Shown here in pieces: positions 11,760 through 24,335 of a stretch of 64,000 nt of DNA. Position 1 is the first letter of the stretch. Each line of letters starts with the position of its first letter. A program made the translations under genes and the position numbers. The stretch is from Ictalurus punctatus (Eukaryota > Chordata > Actinopteri > Siluriformes > Ictaluridae): assembly GCF_001660625.3 (NCBI RefSeq), contig NC_071284.1, forward strand, positions 26,553,547-26,617,546, given 5' to 3'. The notes under the pieces were generated by a model. That model was given only the letters and a program-made list of their open reading frames with translations. It made no database searches and had not been told where the DNA came from.

Positions 11760-12170
11760 TTCACATGCTGTTATAGGAAAATAATGCATGCTGGAGATTA
11801 TTTTCCTATAGCAGCTTGTCCCAAAGAGTTTTATTCCTCTTATACCATAACGATTTGCCAAAGAGTACATATTTTAATGTATTAATGATTGGCACATCAT
11901 GCTTTTTAATCGTTTAGTTGCATTTCTTGTAACTAAAAAAAGTTCCAATTATCACTTTCTTTATAGCAGCAATAAAATAAACAGTCATTCCCTCACCAGC
12001 CCCTCTTTTTTCTTTCAATAAGACAAAAAAAAAATTCTGTTTCTCATGTTACCAAGAGCGCAAAGTCCTCTGTCCCGAAGACTTTCCTATGGAGGAAAAC
12101 CTACTCACAGTTAAAACGTGCTGACACACGACACTTTCATAATTGTTAAATAAATGTTTACTAGCAGAAA
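11760..12170 (+). repeat. Interspersed repeat with 'ataggaaaataat' palindrome
   Basis: It begins with an inverted motif (gctgttataggaaaataat ... attattttcctatagcagc) and contains cctctgtcccgaagactttcc. The same landmarks recur at 18965-19000, around 47050-47220 plus 48027-48180, and at 54950-55080, so this is one old repeat family present at least four times in the window. The family name is unknown to me. Confidence 0.65.
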
Positions 12171-12179
12171 GCTTCACCC

Positions 12180-12640
12180 TATCAACAACTGTATGTTTTT
12201 CTGTCCATACAGGATTCCGCTGAGTTTTTTGTTATTGTTGTGGCCAAAAATGCTTGATTTTGCTGCAGCTGTTTTTTTTTGTTGTTGTTGTTTTTTTGTT
12301 TGTTTTTTTAAATATATTTTCTGATTCGACTTGCAGTGCCTTTTTTGAAGAAAACTACTTGAATTAGTGAAATTGCAATTGCACAAAATTGTTTCCCAAG
12401 GTTTTTTGCCGTGATCTTTGTTGGTAGATGAGCCCTTTTAGCTGTACTCATGTTCAACGCATGTGAATCAAAGAGGGCTTTGGCTGAATGCACGTTGTGA
12501 TGACACGTCTTGGCCCAAATCTGCAGAAAATCAGTGGAAATTTTGAAAAAAATCGCAAGCTCCTCTGAATATTGCAGAGTTTGCTTGATTTTGCGTTCAT
12601 TTCTGCAATCGCAAAATCAGGAAATCCTTGAGGGACTGGT
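12180..12640 (-). repeat. Unidentified repeat family, copy A
   Basis: It shares a long, similar segment with copies at 14060-14400, 22270-22585 and 57790-58095. Shared landmarks on the + strand are ttgaattagtgaaattgcaa, 'gtactcatgttc', 'gctttggctgaatgca', 'ggcccaaatctgcagaaaat' and 'gagtttgcttgattttgcg'. The minus-strand reading of copies A and C agrees over about 40 residues (HSAKA, FDSHA, HLPT-IT, KQF-AIAIS-IQVV), which suggests a decayed protein-coding part of an unidentified transposon. Confidence 0.7.
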
Positions 12641-13338
12641 TTTTCTTTAACTAAAGACACATTTTTAAAATCTGTTTATTATTAGCCTTAGATTATGTGA
12701 GGCAAGTCCCTGTGAATTAGCTCTTAAAGTTAGAAACAATATCATACTAGAACAAACACATTTGTATAAACCTACTTTTAGAGCTGCTGTTATAGCAAAT
12801 GAATCCACAACCTTCAGATTTGAGAATTCAACAGCTCTGTGGTATAATGTAGATTCTGAAAACGTCAGACAATTCTGATCTCTAGATCTTTGGTGAATTT
12901 GGAGGAGTGTTTTTGTAAACCGCTACCAGTGGGACGACGCACACAGTTGGCATGGCTATTTTATCACAGTGTTTTATTTTATTATATATCTGCACTTCAT
13001 GAAACTCCCAACATGGAATATAGCAGTTCTTATGGTGCCTTTCGAATGGGGCAGACTTTATCTTTGGAGCACAAAAATGCTGTCTACCTAGGCACCCTTA
13101 TCCTTAATGGCATGCTGGGGACCTGCCAATATTTTTAAAAGTCTACCAGAAAATTATATTATATCTGTTGTACTTTGTGATGTATTATATAATTGATTCC
13201 CAAGATGTGCTTTATACAAAGCAATTCAGGTAGTCTAGAATAAATGCTTCCAGGGAGATTATATTCCCTCGGATTACTAACAATCAGATTACAATCACGT
13301 GTGTTCTCTTATTTGTATTTGAATGCCTGACTGACTGA

Positions 13339-13345
13339 GTGTGTG

Positions 13346-13380
<35 letters not shown>
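13339..13380. repeat. (TG)n microsatellite
   Basis: A TG run with one C interruption. A separate CA run lies at 13537-13568. Confidence 0.95.
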
Positions 13381-13384
<4 letters not shown>

Positions 13385-14059
13385 CCAGTAATGACTGGGC
13401 TGATCTTGGCTCTGGTTCAGATCTCTAACCAACACCTGGCACCGCCGCAATAGAGAAATACTACCGTGCATCCGTTCACACACACACAATAGTGCACAGT
13501 CATAAATGTAACTGCCACAAGGGCTCGCAAATCAGAACACACACACAAACACACACACACACACACAGACAGAGAAATGTCAGATGGAGGGCCAGCTGAA
13601 GCCATGTGCAGATGACAGTTTGGTGGATTTGAGATGTAATTAAACGCAACCTGTTTCTAACTCTTCTCATTAAAGAACATTGTTGGCGGCTACAGAGGCT
13701 CAAAATAAAGGAGCCGTTATTATTTATTCGGGGTAATAAACTTCCTTTCAGAGTTATGGAGAGCTTGGCCTTTGTCCCTGAACTTGGGGCTTCACGTCTT
13801 GAGGATGTAAACAAACATTTTTCTCTCTGCGTTTTGTTTTCACTTCGTATTGCTTTAAGTTCCATTCCAATATTAAAGAATGCAACTCTCAAGAAGAGTG
13901 TTCTTGATTTTGCCCAAATATTGAGAATGCTAACGAATTGAAAGACCCATACTTCATTGTAGGAACAACAGTGATAACTTTTACTCAGTCCAATCAGGAT
14001 TTTGACTTTGGTTTTTTTGTGTTTTGTTTGTTTTGTTTTGTTTGATTTTGATGCGACTT

Positions 14060-14400
14060 TTTTCACATTTTCACAGTTTTTTGTACTTTTTTTTTTTTTT
14101 GCGGAAAACTACTTGAATTGGTAAAATTGCAATTGCCCGAAATTGTTTTACACACTCTTTCACAGTGATGATTGTTGTAAATGAGACCTTTTTTTTTTTT
14201 TTTTAGCTGTACACATGTTCGACGCACGTGAATCGAAGAGTGCTTTGGCTGAATGTGCTTTTATTATGACGTCACGTGGCGCTTCTTGGGCCAAATCTGT
14301 GGAAAATCTGCAGTAATTTAGAAAAATTGCAAGCTCCTTCGAATATTGCGGAGTTTGCTTGATTTTGTGTTCATTTCTGCGATCGCCAACTGTTCACCAA
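14060..14400 (-). repeat. Unidentified repeat family, copy B
   Basis: It has the same landmarks as copy A (acttgaattggtaaaattgc, gtgctttggctgaatgtgc, cttgggccaaatctgtgg, 'gcggagtttgcttgatttt'), with a T-run inserted near 14190. The minus-strand frame is broken. Confidence 0.7.
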
Positions 14401-15008
14401 ACAGTTCACTGAAGTCTGTTCCCCAAAAAAAAGTCAAACATGGTGCAAAATGGGTAAATATACAATCAAATATATAATACGTATCAAATATTTGTTCATT
14501 TGGTACAAACTGTACCTGATATACCTGAGATTGTTTTTATTTTTGTCAGGAGAAGGCTTCAGTTAGTCAAGTTACCACGCTAGCAGCAAATTCCTGTGGT
14601 AGCATTATCAGTAAGTCAGTATACTTAAGAACAGATTGTTATCTTTATACTAACCTGCATGAGACCTGAGTAATTAAGATGTTCATTATTTGCTCATTTG
14701 GTATAAATAATGTGGAATTTCTTTTGAAGCTTTGTTAATATGTTAATAAAATATAGACTCTAGCTAGTTATGTGTTAGCTAACAGTAGGTAGCCATCGAA
14801 GTTAGCATTATCAGTAAACTTAGGGTTGTATTGTTAGCACTGGGGTAACTTTGCTGCGTGTGTCATACTGTATGACAGTGAAAGCATGAATCTCATCATT
14901 AGTTCATGTTTTCCTAAGCACTCTTGCCATGTCCATTCTTCACATTCTTGGTATTGCCAAAGAGCCAAGGATTAGCCACATGCTTTTATTTTTACCTTGT
15001 TCCATAAT

Positions 15009-15082
15009 ATTTTGCAACATAGATCTGAGTCAGTGTATCAGGTCTTAAACTGATACACTGACTCGGATCTATGTTGCAAAAT
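15009..15082. repeat. Near-perfect short-loop inverted repeat
   Basis: Left arm 15009-15041 and right arm 15050-15082, 33 bp each, with one mismatch and only 8 bp between them (gtcttaaa). As RNA the single mismatch would be a G-U pair on the + strand. It lies next to a tagtatta-rich simple repeat (15083-15130). No terminal repeats of a known element surround it. Confidence 0.93.
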
Positions 15083-15544
15083 AGTATAGTATTAGTATTA
15101 TAGTATTGTATAGTATTATAGTATTAGCCTTTATTCGTCGTCCATACCGCATCACATGACTAGTATCTGTTTTGTTCAAATTGTTTTTGCTAAACACACT
15201 TAGCCATCGTGTTGCATTAAAACCCATGAAGAGACGTAAAGCAACTTGACACTCAGTGCCTCAGCAGCAAGTGAAACTGCAGAGACCAGGTGAAAGGGAT
15301 GGCATGCGATGCAGTTGCCACAAGGTTTGGACGAGGTTGCTGAGTGAGACCATCGCTCTGTCGGGTTTAAGGCTTTCTCTGCCTCTCAGGGTTTGGCACT
15401 AATGCTGTTTTCCCGTTAAACAGCTGTCCACACAAATAAACATTGTTTTCAAGGATGAACAGAGCAACTCTTGTTTTTGAATAGAGGGGGAAGGGGCCTG
15501 GTATGGCCTCAACTAAGATCTGATTGGTTCCCTGCTGACCGCAT

Positions 15545-15547
<3 letters not shown>

Positions 15548-15614
<67 letters not shown>

Positions 15615-15859
15615 ATAGCTTGGTGGGGATCAGATGTCCACATAAGGATAGGAATATCTGATCATTGTGGGGACATTTGGCTGGGTCCAACAACAAAATC
15701 TGCTTTAAAAAATAAAAATACAAAAAAACTAAAGTAGCTAAAAGAATCCCAGGTCACTAAGGTTAAGGTTAGGTTTAGATTTAGGTGTAGGCATAGCATC
15801 TAATTAGCTGCATTAATAATTATGTCAGCCCAAGGTCCTCACAAGAAGTGTGTGTGTGT

Positions 15860-15916
<57 letters not shown>

Positions 15917-16120
15917 TGTGTGCATACTAAACATATAAACATGTCTTGCATTAAACACTGTCCTTCAACAAAGAGTGAGGAAGAATCAGTACACTTCTTA
16001 GGAATGCCAGTGAAAACTGTGTGTGTGTGTTTCTGTGTGTGTTTGTGTGTTTTAACAGGTTTTTTCACCCTTTACAAAGACCAAATGTCCGCTTAATAGG
16101 AATACATGACATTTTTGACC
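15548..16120 (+). repeat. Microsatellite-bearing fish repeat with three TG blocks
   Basis: TG runs at 15548-15611, 15848-15922 and about 16018-16049 are joined by related sequence: 'gtggggacatttggctggg', 'aggttaaggttaggttta' and 'catctaattagctgcattaa', followed by 'aggtcctcacaagaag'. This is a recurrent fish repeat that carries a TG tail. Open frames here are low-complexity artefacts. Confidence 0.7.
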
Positions 16121-16291
16121 TTCTGAGGTCCCCATAAAGAATACAGAATTATTTTCTGAAACAAATGCAGCTTTTTTTTTTTTTTTACTTATTAATTAAT
16201 TTTTAAAGAAAAAGAATTTATGTATTGGTGTAAATGTTAGGATTTTGGCGTTCCATTGGCTTTTAGCCACAGTCAATAGAAAGGTAGTAAA

Positions 16292-16294
<3 letters not shown>

Positions 16295-16343
<49 letters not shown>
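16295..16343. repeat. (TG)n microsatellite
   Basis: A TG run of about 49 bp. It is followed at 16480-16525 and 16620-16860 by purine-rich GA/GGGA sequence with a strong strand bias. Confidence 0.95.
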
Positions 16344-16344
<1 letters not shown>

Positions 16345-17339
16345 GGGGAGGGGTTAAGCAAAGAAATTATAGTGCAGGTATTCAGGACCTTCACACCAGA
16401 ATTATCAGCTGAACCCCGTGTGAAAATGGTTGCATAGCAACATGCCTTACCCCTCTCACTCCCGCAGCATCCCCTCCAACTATGAGAGAGAGGGAGAGAG
16501 GGAGAGAGAGGGAGAGGGGGAGGCTGCAATATACTGGAAGTACTGAATTTTCTTCGACTGTTTGACAGCGACAGTGAATGTTTTTCCTGGCATTTTGCAG
16601 CTCTGTTGTTCATCTGTATGGAGGAAGGGGGAGAAAAAAATAATAGAGATAGAGGTGAAGAAATGGAGGGAGAGAGGGGGGGGAGTCAAAACAAGTAAGC
16701 AAAGAAGCGAGAGAGTGAGAGGAAGAGGAGGCAGGGAAAAAAAGAGACACTGGGTCAAGATGGGATGAAAATAGACAGGGAGGGTGAAGTGTGAGGGAAA
16801 AGACAGCTGAAGGCAGGGATGAGGGGAGAAAGAAAGAGCTAGAGGCAAAGACAGCTAGGGATATGGAAGAGAGACAGAATTGCAGAAGGAAGAAGGATAT
16901 TCCTTGAGCTCCAGTTCTTCCAGATTGTCAGTGAATTCTGCAGAGCGAGGATTTGGTTTTTGCCCACCCCCCCACCCCCCCACCCCTTTTTGTCCTTCTC
17001 TGCACTCTGTGGCATACTTCTGCTTTTACTCAATATGTCATAACAACAGAAAGAGAAGAAGAAAATCTTTACTGTCAAATTTTACAAGCAGATTAAGAAA
17101 TGGCAGAATAGCATGCGCCTGTCAACATGCAAGAAGATACAAATAGAACAATCGAATTTCCAAACTACAAGACATGCTCGAGCTAACTGACATATATATT
17201 ATCTTTTTGCACAAGTCTAATTGTAATCTCTGTTTATTAATGCGTTTTACGGTAGGTGTGCTACTTCACCAGTTAGCGTTTGGTGGAGGGAAAGGTTATG
17301 GAAAGGTACACTCTAACATGCGGTGAGTGAAGTACAGGT

Positions 17340-17760
17340 GCTCGGTGTGATATTTCTTTAGGGCAGTCCATGAATCGCTGTTGGAATACATAGCAGGTTC
17401 GAGTACAGAAACAAACTAGGATTTTCCATGCTCAAAGTCCAAAACAAGCAACAACAGGAAGTAGAAAGAAAGCAGTAACGATACAAGGCTTGGAACATAC
17501 AAGACATGGAACGTAACGAAACAAAAATGCATTCAAACTTTCCAATGAGACAAAGAAACAGCGGGGTATAAATAGACAGAGTAATTTAGGGCTAAACACA
17601 AAACCGGTGCGCACATTAGGGGAACAAATTAATGACAGAACAGATGTGGAGACAGGAATAGAACCAAAACAAAGGCACATGACAAAACAAACAAAAAGCA
17701 CATGGAGCTTGGGAAACAGAAATTTGGGACACGGTGCTGTTAGCTTAGCTTATGGCTAAC
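17340..17760 (-). repeat. Possible LTR-like or other fish repeat
   Basis: On the minus strand the segment reads 'cctgtctccacatctgttc' and 'gtcattaatttgttcccc', similar in style to the insert at 9558-9931. No ends could be set. It is a weak call. Confidence 0.3.
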
Positions 17761-19016
17761 ATAACATTAAAATCCTGTAGCCAAGCAGAATTAGCATTAT
17801 TGTAGGTGTAATGATCAGACAAACAAAAGTTATGTGTAAGTTAATGACAAGTTCTTGCTAAGCATAAACTTAAAGCAGGTAATTTCCAGGCTAGACAGCA
17901 GGGTTAAGTGCAGGACTGTAACACAGCGCTAATACAACAAAAGTAGCAGGATAGAAATCCAGTACAGACATTGTGGAACATAAAACGTTCAGCTGCATTA
18001 ATCCAACATTTATAGATTTTTGTTTTTCCTCTAGGGAACGCATCTTGTACTACAGAGGGACCTATTGTAGAAAATTATGGCACTGTAATACATTCTTTCA
18101 GACATGTTTATTCAGAATAATGGAGAGAGAGAGAGAAAGAAAAAAGGACCCTGGGAAATGGTGAAATGTGTATGCGTGTACCCATCAAGTCGATACGCGG
18201 TTGGCATTCCTAAACACATGCACCTAATAAACGCGTAGTTTCATAAACACAGTCACACGGTTCGCAGAGTCTGAAAACCAGGCAGACAATCTTAATTAGT
18301 GGTGTCTTGACAGTCCCTCCCCTCTCTGAGAGATGGACTCGTCTTTGCATGCTCTCACTGACTTCTTTTCAGTTTGTGATACACAAGCGTGTGTTTTTTT
18401 AAAGATGTTCTTAGGCAGTGCTCACCAACCCTGCTTAACCGCCCCTGCGATATTGTGTTAAACGTCCTTGAATTAAAGCTGGAAGTCTACACGTCACATC
18501 TCGATTGCGTCATTTCAAGTCCATTGTAGCGGTGTACAGAGGCAAACTGATGAAAAGCCAATGTCGCTGTCCAAATACTTATGGATCTGTCTGTATTGCG
18601 CATTTTTGGAGCGAGTCTCCAGGGTCAGTTTTTTTTTATAACAGTGAGAGGTAAAGTTTTTCTAACTCTTCATTACAGAGAATTACTCAGGACAGTTTCT
18701 CAGTAACGTGACGAGCTGCAACGTTATGTCTTCTTAACTTCAGAGAGAAAAAGGCGATGCTGTAAGGGAACGGTTTCTTTCACAGACGTTCCACAACAAT
18801 AACCTAACTATTAACAGATAAATATGATTTGTTGGAAATTTAATGAATAAAATTTGTTGGCAAATTGCTGCGGTGTAAAAGGGATAAAACACTTCCGGAA
18901 AATAATCGGCTTCTTGGCAGTAACAGTAGCTTCATTGGTCCATCAGACCACATCACACCACCCCATCATTGATTATTTTCCTATAACAGTGCACCCAATT
19001 GTGTCTTATTCTTTAA

Positions 19017-19573
19017 TTAAAGTGCACCTATTATGGTTTTGAATCGTGCCTAATTTTGTTTTAAAGGTTTCATACAATAGATTTACATGCATCCAAGGTC
19101 AAAAAACACTTCAATGTGCTCATAATTTAAACTGCAGCATTACCTTTTTTCCCCTCAGTGTCACAAACGACTCGTTGAATGATCCGTTCTAAAGGATTCG
19201 TTCTAAACTCCTCCTTTCAGAGAGCATACTCTGCTCTGATTGGTCAGATGTCCCAGTCTGTTGTGATTGGTCTACCACTGTCAGCTTGTTTCAAAAAGGA
19301 AACGCCCACTACCATAACGAGTTTCAGTTCCGTCTGTTCGCGAGCAGCCGATGAAGACCAGAGACGTGTTTTTTTTGTTACAAACCTACGTAGGTTAGTA
19401 CAGGAAGTAAAGTCTGGAATCACTAACGACTCGTTTCAGCTATTCAGAACCGGTTCCTTCTTTTGGGAGTCAGTAACTCCATTTGTCATGCACTTTGATT
19501 TTTGTTCACAAACAGCTCTATAACACACTACATGAAAGGTGATATTTGAAAAACCATAATAGGTGCACTTTAA
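19017..19573. mobile_element. TTAA-flanked miniature DNA transposon (piggyBac-like)
   Basis: TTAA at 19017-19020 and at 19570-19573 bound a 549-bp element whose ends are inverted repeats: agtgcacctattatggtttt on the left and the reverse complement, aaaccataataggtgcact, on the right. A TTAA target duplication and short inverted ends fit a non-autonomous piggyBac-type element. No transposase is present; the 114-residue open frame inside has no recognisable feature. Confidence 0.82.
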
Positions 19574-21688
19574 CTGATAAGGTTCTGCACAAAAAAATGC
19601 AGTCACATGTCACTATGTAAAACATTTTCAATTCAAAAATCCAATTTGATGAAAATGCGAATTTGACAGAAAAGAAAATAATTTAAATTTATTGCTCATA
19701 TCATGCCTATGTTATATGTCATATGTCAGCTTGTTTAGTCGCTGATTCTCTGCTTTTGACCTGATTTGTCCAGGACTCTGCTGTCAGTGTGTTAATATTG
19801 TGTAAGTGTTGACAGGCCGTTGACCCACGGTTTTAAGACGTCACAGTAATCCACGTCTTTGTAAACCGAGAAAAGCTTTTATTTTCATTGCTGTGTCACC
19901 TTCAATGTGAAGAATAAATCAAAGCAATGTTTCGCATATGTCTCTGCCTGTCTGTCTCTCCCTGTCTGTCTCACTTTTTGTCTCGCCCCTGTGTATCTGT
20001 TCACCCTGGAGCCACGTTTATTGTACGGTAATTAAATCTCTTTTTAGGATGACACCACTTTGACCTCAGTATTTAAAGTGTTGCGACACTCAGCCGAGCC
20101 TCCGCTGTTGGGAAGTCGATTGTAAAGGCGGTGATTTGAGGGCAGCATGGGCAGACGGTGTATATCCATAGAGCACAATCACATGACCAAAACTTCAAGA
20201 TTTGATTTATTCAGCCGGTTATCAATATATGTAATACAATTTAATTATTCAAGAGTATAATTTAAAAGATAAAGTGTTCTTTATCTGCTAAAGAAATTCT
20301 GTCCATTTTCATTTCTTTACTGCCAAACCTATTATTATCACAGTTTATGGTCTTATAATGTAATATTTCTCCCCCAAATTCCCTGTAAAAAGTTGTTAAA
20401 GATTATGCACACCTTACATTGTATAATTATGCATCAATCAGGATTGCGTTGGTGAACAGAATTCTGCGATTGCCCTCTCTGATAAGTATATGTGTCTAAG
20501 GAGACTTATACTTGTGATGGATTTTATCTGGAAACTTGTTAACAAGCAGATGTATAGTGCTAATTACTGAAGCTTTAGAGTGCACCTTCTTCAATTATGC
20601 TACTTTTTAGTTTGAGTCTTTAGGTTCACATGGTTCGGAGTTTGTCTGTGTGACTTACTCTTGGAGTATTCACTTCAAAATTTTCCAACAGGTCACGAGT
20701 TGAAATTGACATAGTTACTCAAGTTGCTCACACAAAGGCCGTAATGAAATCATAACACATTTTTCTACCATAATGTGACCTGTTTCTGAATAAAATCTGC
20801 TCAGCATTTTTGCTTGATGACAGCTGGAGGGGGGAGGAAAGGGCGGTGAAACATGACAATATTATCTATTAATGCTATTTTTACCCTGCCTGGGAAGGCA
20901 TGATAACGTAGCCGTCAGACAATGTTTTAATGATGTTTTAACCTGGTTGCAAATAGACCTAAGAGTAGCCAAGCAGCCTGATGTGACTTGGTTATAATCT
21001 GAATGAATTTTATTAAGGAATCGGATTGACATTAGCTAAAATGTTATCCACTTATTGTTATGGATTACCACTAAACGACAGGGAGTGCTATTCGGCTAAA
21101 CTACCACTTTTATATGGTGTAACTCTAGATCTGTATGGCTTGGCATCCTGTCTGTGGCTAAATGTTCCTAAGTGGTGGTCTAGCCTGCACTGGCCAGACA
21201 TATATACATATCTCATAGAAACTCTGAGCATTTGCACTAGAAAGAAATTGAAGGCATACAAGTCTCTAAATGCTTATAACTTTATTTGTAGACATGTTCA
21301 AGGCGTGGTGTTTTATGATTACAACATGGAGAACGCCGCGTCATGGAAAGCTGATGTGCTAGCCAGCCAGATGCCATAAACTTATTTGTTAGCTGAACAA
21401 AGTTAGCTAGCTAAACGTGTCCATTATAGCAAGATTCCTTATGTAGATTTTAGGTGAACTATGTAGGCTCGCCTAACAGGATAAATTAGGCATTTTAACT
21501 ATCTAGCAAGAAAAGACTGTTAAATTCTTAGTTAGAAAGCCAACTTCACTGATACATGGATAGTTAGCTATTAAGCTGCTAAAGACGGAACTCCTCAGAC
21601 CAGTTATTCCTCCTAACTTTCTGTAACAACAACCATTTCCACCACTGGAAATGTGATTGTGACTCGGAATGGGTTTCTGAACACTTTT

Positions 21689-21690
<2 letters not shown>

Positions 21691-21759
<69 letters not shown>
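21691..21759. repeat. (AT)n microsatellite
   Basis: A perfect AT run of about 69 bp, followed at 21790-21825 by a tattta repeat. Confidence 0.96.
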
Positions 21760-21762
<3 letters not shown>

Positions 21763-22269
21763 AATGTGTGACGACATATTTGTAGTCATATTTATCTATT
21801 TATTTATTTATTTATTTATTTATTTCTAGAGCTTCTAGAAAATTCTGAGCATTTATAACTAGTAATTATGATTAGAGTAAGAGTAATTACCAGAGTATCT
21901 TTCGGACCTTTGGGTCTAAATATGTCGTGTGTAATTTTTTTATAGTCCATCCATGTATGTATGCATATGGAAAAGTTATGGCATATTTTAATTCCATATT
22001 TCTATTTTTTAAAAATGACCAGTAGAAATAACCCAATATAATATATTCCCCACCAGAACTGACAGCTTTCAGCCAAATTTCAAATGCCAATAAACTAAAT
22101 ACAGATGACTAAAAGGACTTTAGGGAAGTTATTGTTATCCTAGCATAGGTATAGTGTACGTACAGGTTGTGACCATATAGCTTACTATTCAGCTTTTGTT
22201 AATGATATGTTTGTGTAGGATTAGAGTGTGGGTTGTAAACATGGTACTTAGCCATAAAAATGTCGCTGT

Positions 22270-22585
22270 CTTCTAGTTTTGTATGTCTTGCTTATTTTTG
22301 CGTACATTGTGCAGTCCGTACAGGATTTCAGGGTTTTTTGGGGGATTGTTGAAGGCAAAAATATTTGATTTTGCTGTGGCTTTTTTTTTTTTTTTTTTTT
22401 TAAATTGCAGTGCAGTTTGCTGAGTTCTTTGTACTTTTTTGCAGAGAACAACTTGAATTGATGAAATTGCAATTGCACTAAATTGTTTTGTACGCTCTTT
22501 CACGGTGATATTTGTTGGTAAATGAGACCTTTCAGCTGTTCTCATGTTCGATGCATGTGAATCGAAGCCGGCTTTGGCTGAATGC
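22270..22585 (-). repeat. Unidentified repeat family, copy C
   Basis: This is the copy with the best minus-strand reading (HSAKAGFDSHASNM, then SHLPTNITVK and KQFSAIAISSIQVV). A 22-bp T-run interrupts it near 22380. It breaks off at 22590 into unrelated sequence (gaaccgccacaattagtcg). Confidence 0.7.
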
Positions 22586-23043
22586 ACGTTGAACCGCCAC
22601 AATTAGTCGACAACCCTCTACCACCTGAGCCACAGTCACCCATTTAGTTTATTTTGTACTGCGCTGCTCAGTGGGTCTCATGCAGGTCTCATGACTTGGG
22701 CTGGAAGGTCCAAACTGGTCCACACAGCGCGATTAAAACCCACCCACACCGTGCTGTCCAATGGGTCGCGCATGTCAACTGGTCAGTGCTGCTCACTTCA
22801 GTGTTTCTCGCCGTGCTACCCAGTGAGTTGTGCACGTATTTGGTCCCCGCCACATGGTTTTTCGAAGTAGCTCAATTTGGACCAGCTTTTGAGTTGTTTG
22901 GCTTCCCATAGTTCTTGGCAGCAGACTCTTGTAACAAAAATGTGTTACGATGTAGTGGATGCACAGCAGTAGACAGAGCTCTTGCATGGTGTGGCACGAT
23001 TGTCTTGCCATCCGCACTGCTGCAGCAGCCCCCAGCGCACGTG

Positions 23044-23073
<30 letters not shown>
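23044..23073. repeat. (CA)n microsatellite
   Basis: A CA run of 30 bp. Confidence 0.95.
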
Positions 23074-23074
<1 letters not shown>

Positions 23075-23908
23075 TTCTCCCTCTCCTCCTCCCCTTCCTG
23101 GGAAAGTCTGAGCGAAAGCTCTTCTATTTGCATAATCGTCTTTAGGGCCTTTGTGGGCGGGCTCTTTGGGCCACTGGTCGTCTCCGCCACCTGTCCAGAA
23201 CAAATCAGACTGGCTTTCACGTCCCCACAGTAATGAATAAATTGATTATATATGATTTAGATGGAGAGAGATGTCTTTCAGCTTCATTAATAACGGCAGT
23301 TTAGCTTCATTTATTTGTGATCTGTGATGATCTGTGATGAACTTGAGAATATAATGTTTTAGAGGGTCTCCTCATGACCGTATAATTATTGAATTCTGTC
23401 TGTAGGTATGTGCATGTCTCTCTGTGCATGAGTGTTTATAGGAATGTGACACTCTGGGTACCAGTTTACTCTTAAGTCTGGGCTTTGTGTGTTGATGGCA
23501 CTCATGAATATGTAGCCACAGTGGGACTCTGAGACAGAGAACGCAGCACAGTCTGGTTTAGACACAAACGCATGCTGGAAATCGGAGAGCATTAAAAAAT
23601 ATATCTATCTCCATGAGCATGCACAGGCAAAGCCCAGTTCCACCTGCTGGGAGCATGCAGAGAATGCAGAAACAAAGCATGCTTTGGGAGGGAATGGGTT
23701 ACTTTGAATGAAGAAAGAAAGTCTAATAAAGCAAAAGTTGCATGTTTAATCATTTGGATCTAATTAGAGTTCAAAACAGGGGGAGGAATTCCTGAGAGGA
23801 ATTCCCTAAACATTCGAGTGAATGGGAAATGACTTTAAATCAGGATTTAGTATAACAGTCAGACTTTGTTATTGAGCTGTATATGCACGTAAGTGTTGGT
23901 GACGGTTA

Positions 23909-23933
23909 GGGGGGGGGGGGGGGGGGGGGGGGG
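23909..23933 (+). repeat. Poly(G) tract
   Basis: 25 consecutive G residues. This is rare in vertebrate DNA and a candidate G-quadruplex-forming and polymerase-slippage site. It could also be length-inaccurate in the assembly. Confidence 0.9.
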
Positions 23934-24335
23934 TGTGCCTGGCTCTAGTATGGACGAGAGCACAGTGACTCACAAATGTGTAATGGGATGATGTCAATAC
24001 TGGGTTGAAGTTTGAGCCTTTTATCGTGACTCAGAATCTGTCTCCTTTTGTTCAGATTATGAATCGCACTTCATCGTCTTAGAGTGCTGGAGTAGAGGAA
24101 TGAAAAATGAATGGGCAGTGGAGTGAAGAGAAAGTGAGAGGACTAAAAATGTATGAAGACAGTGGCACACAGCCGATGGGACAAAGTGTCTCCATATAAA
24201 TGTGTACTGTTTAATATTCTGAAAAGAAACAGCAAGATGACGTCAAATGCTTTTAGCCATAGAAAGACTGGAATATGCGCTTGCTGCTTCACAAGCAAGA
24301 TCAGCTGTATATCTGTATAAAGAATCAGTATTGAG

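Noticed and set aside
13500..14066. 188-residue minus-strand open frame
   Set aside because: Begins in a low-complexity Lys/Thr stretch and ends in CA repeat; no family resemblance.
21026..21379. 117-residue + strand open frame
   Set aside because: No similarity recognised and no splice context; the region looks like ordinary intron.
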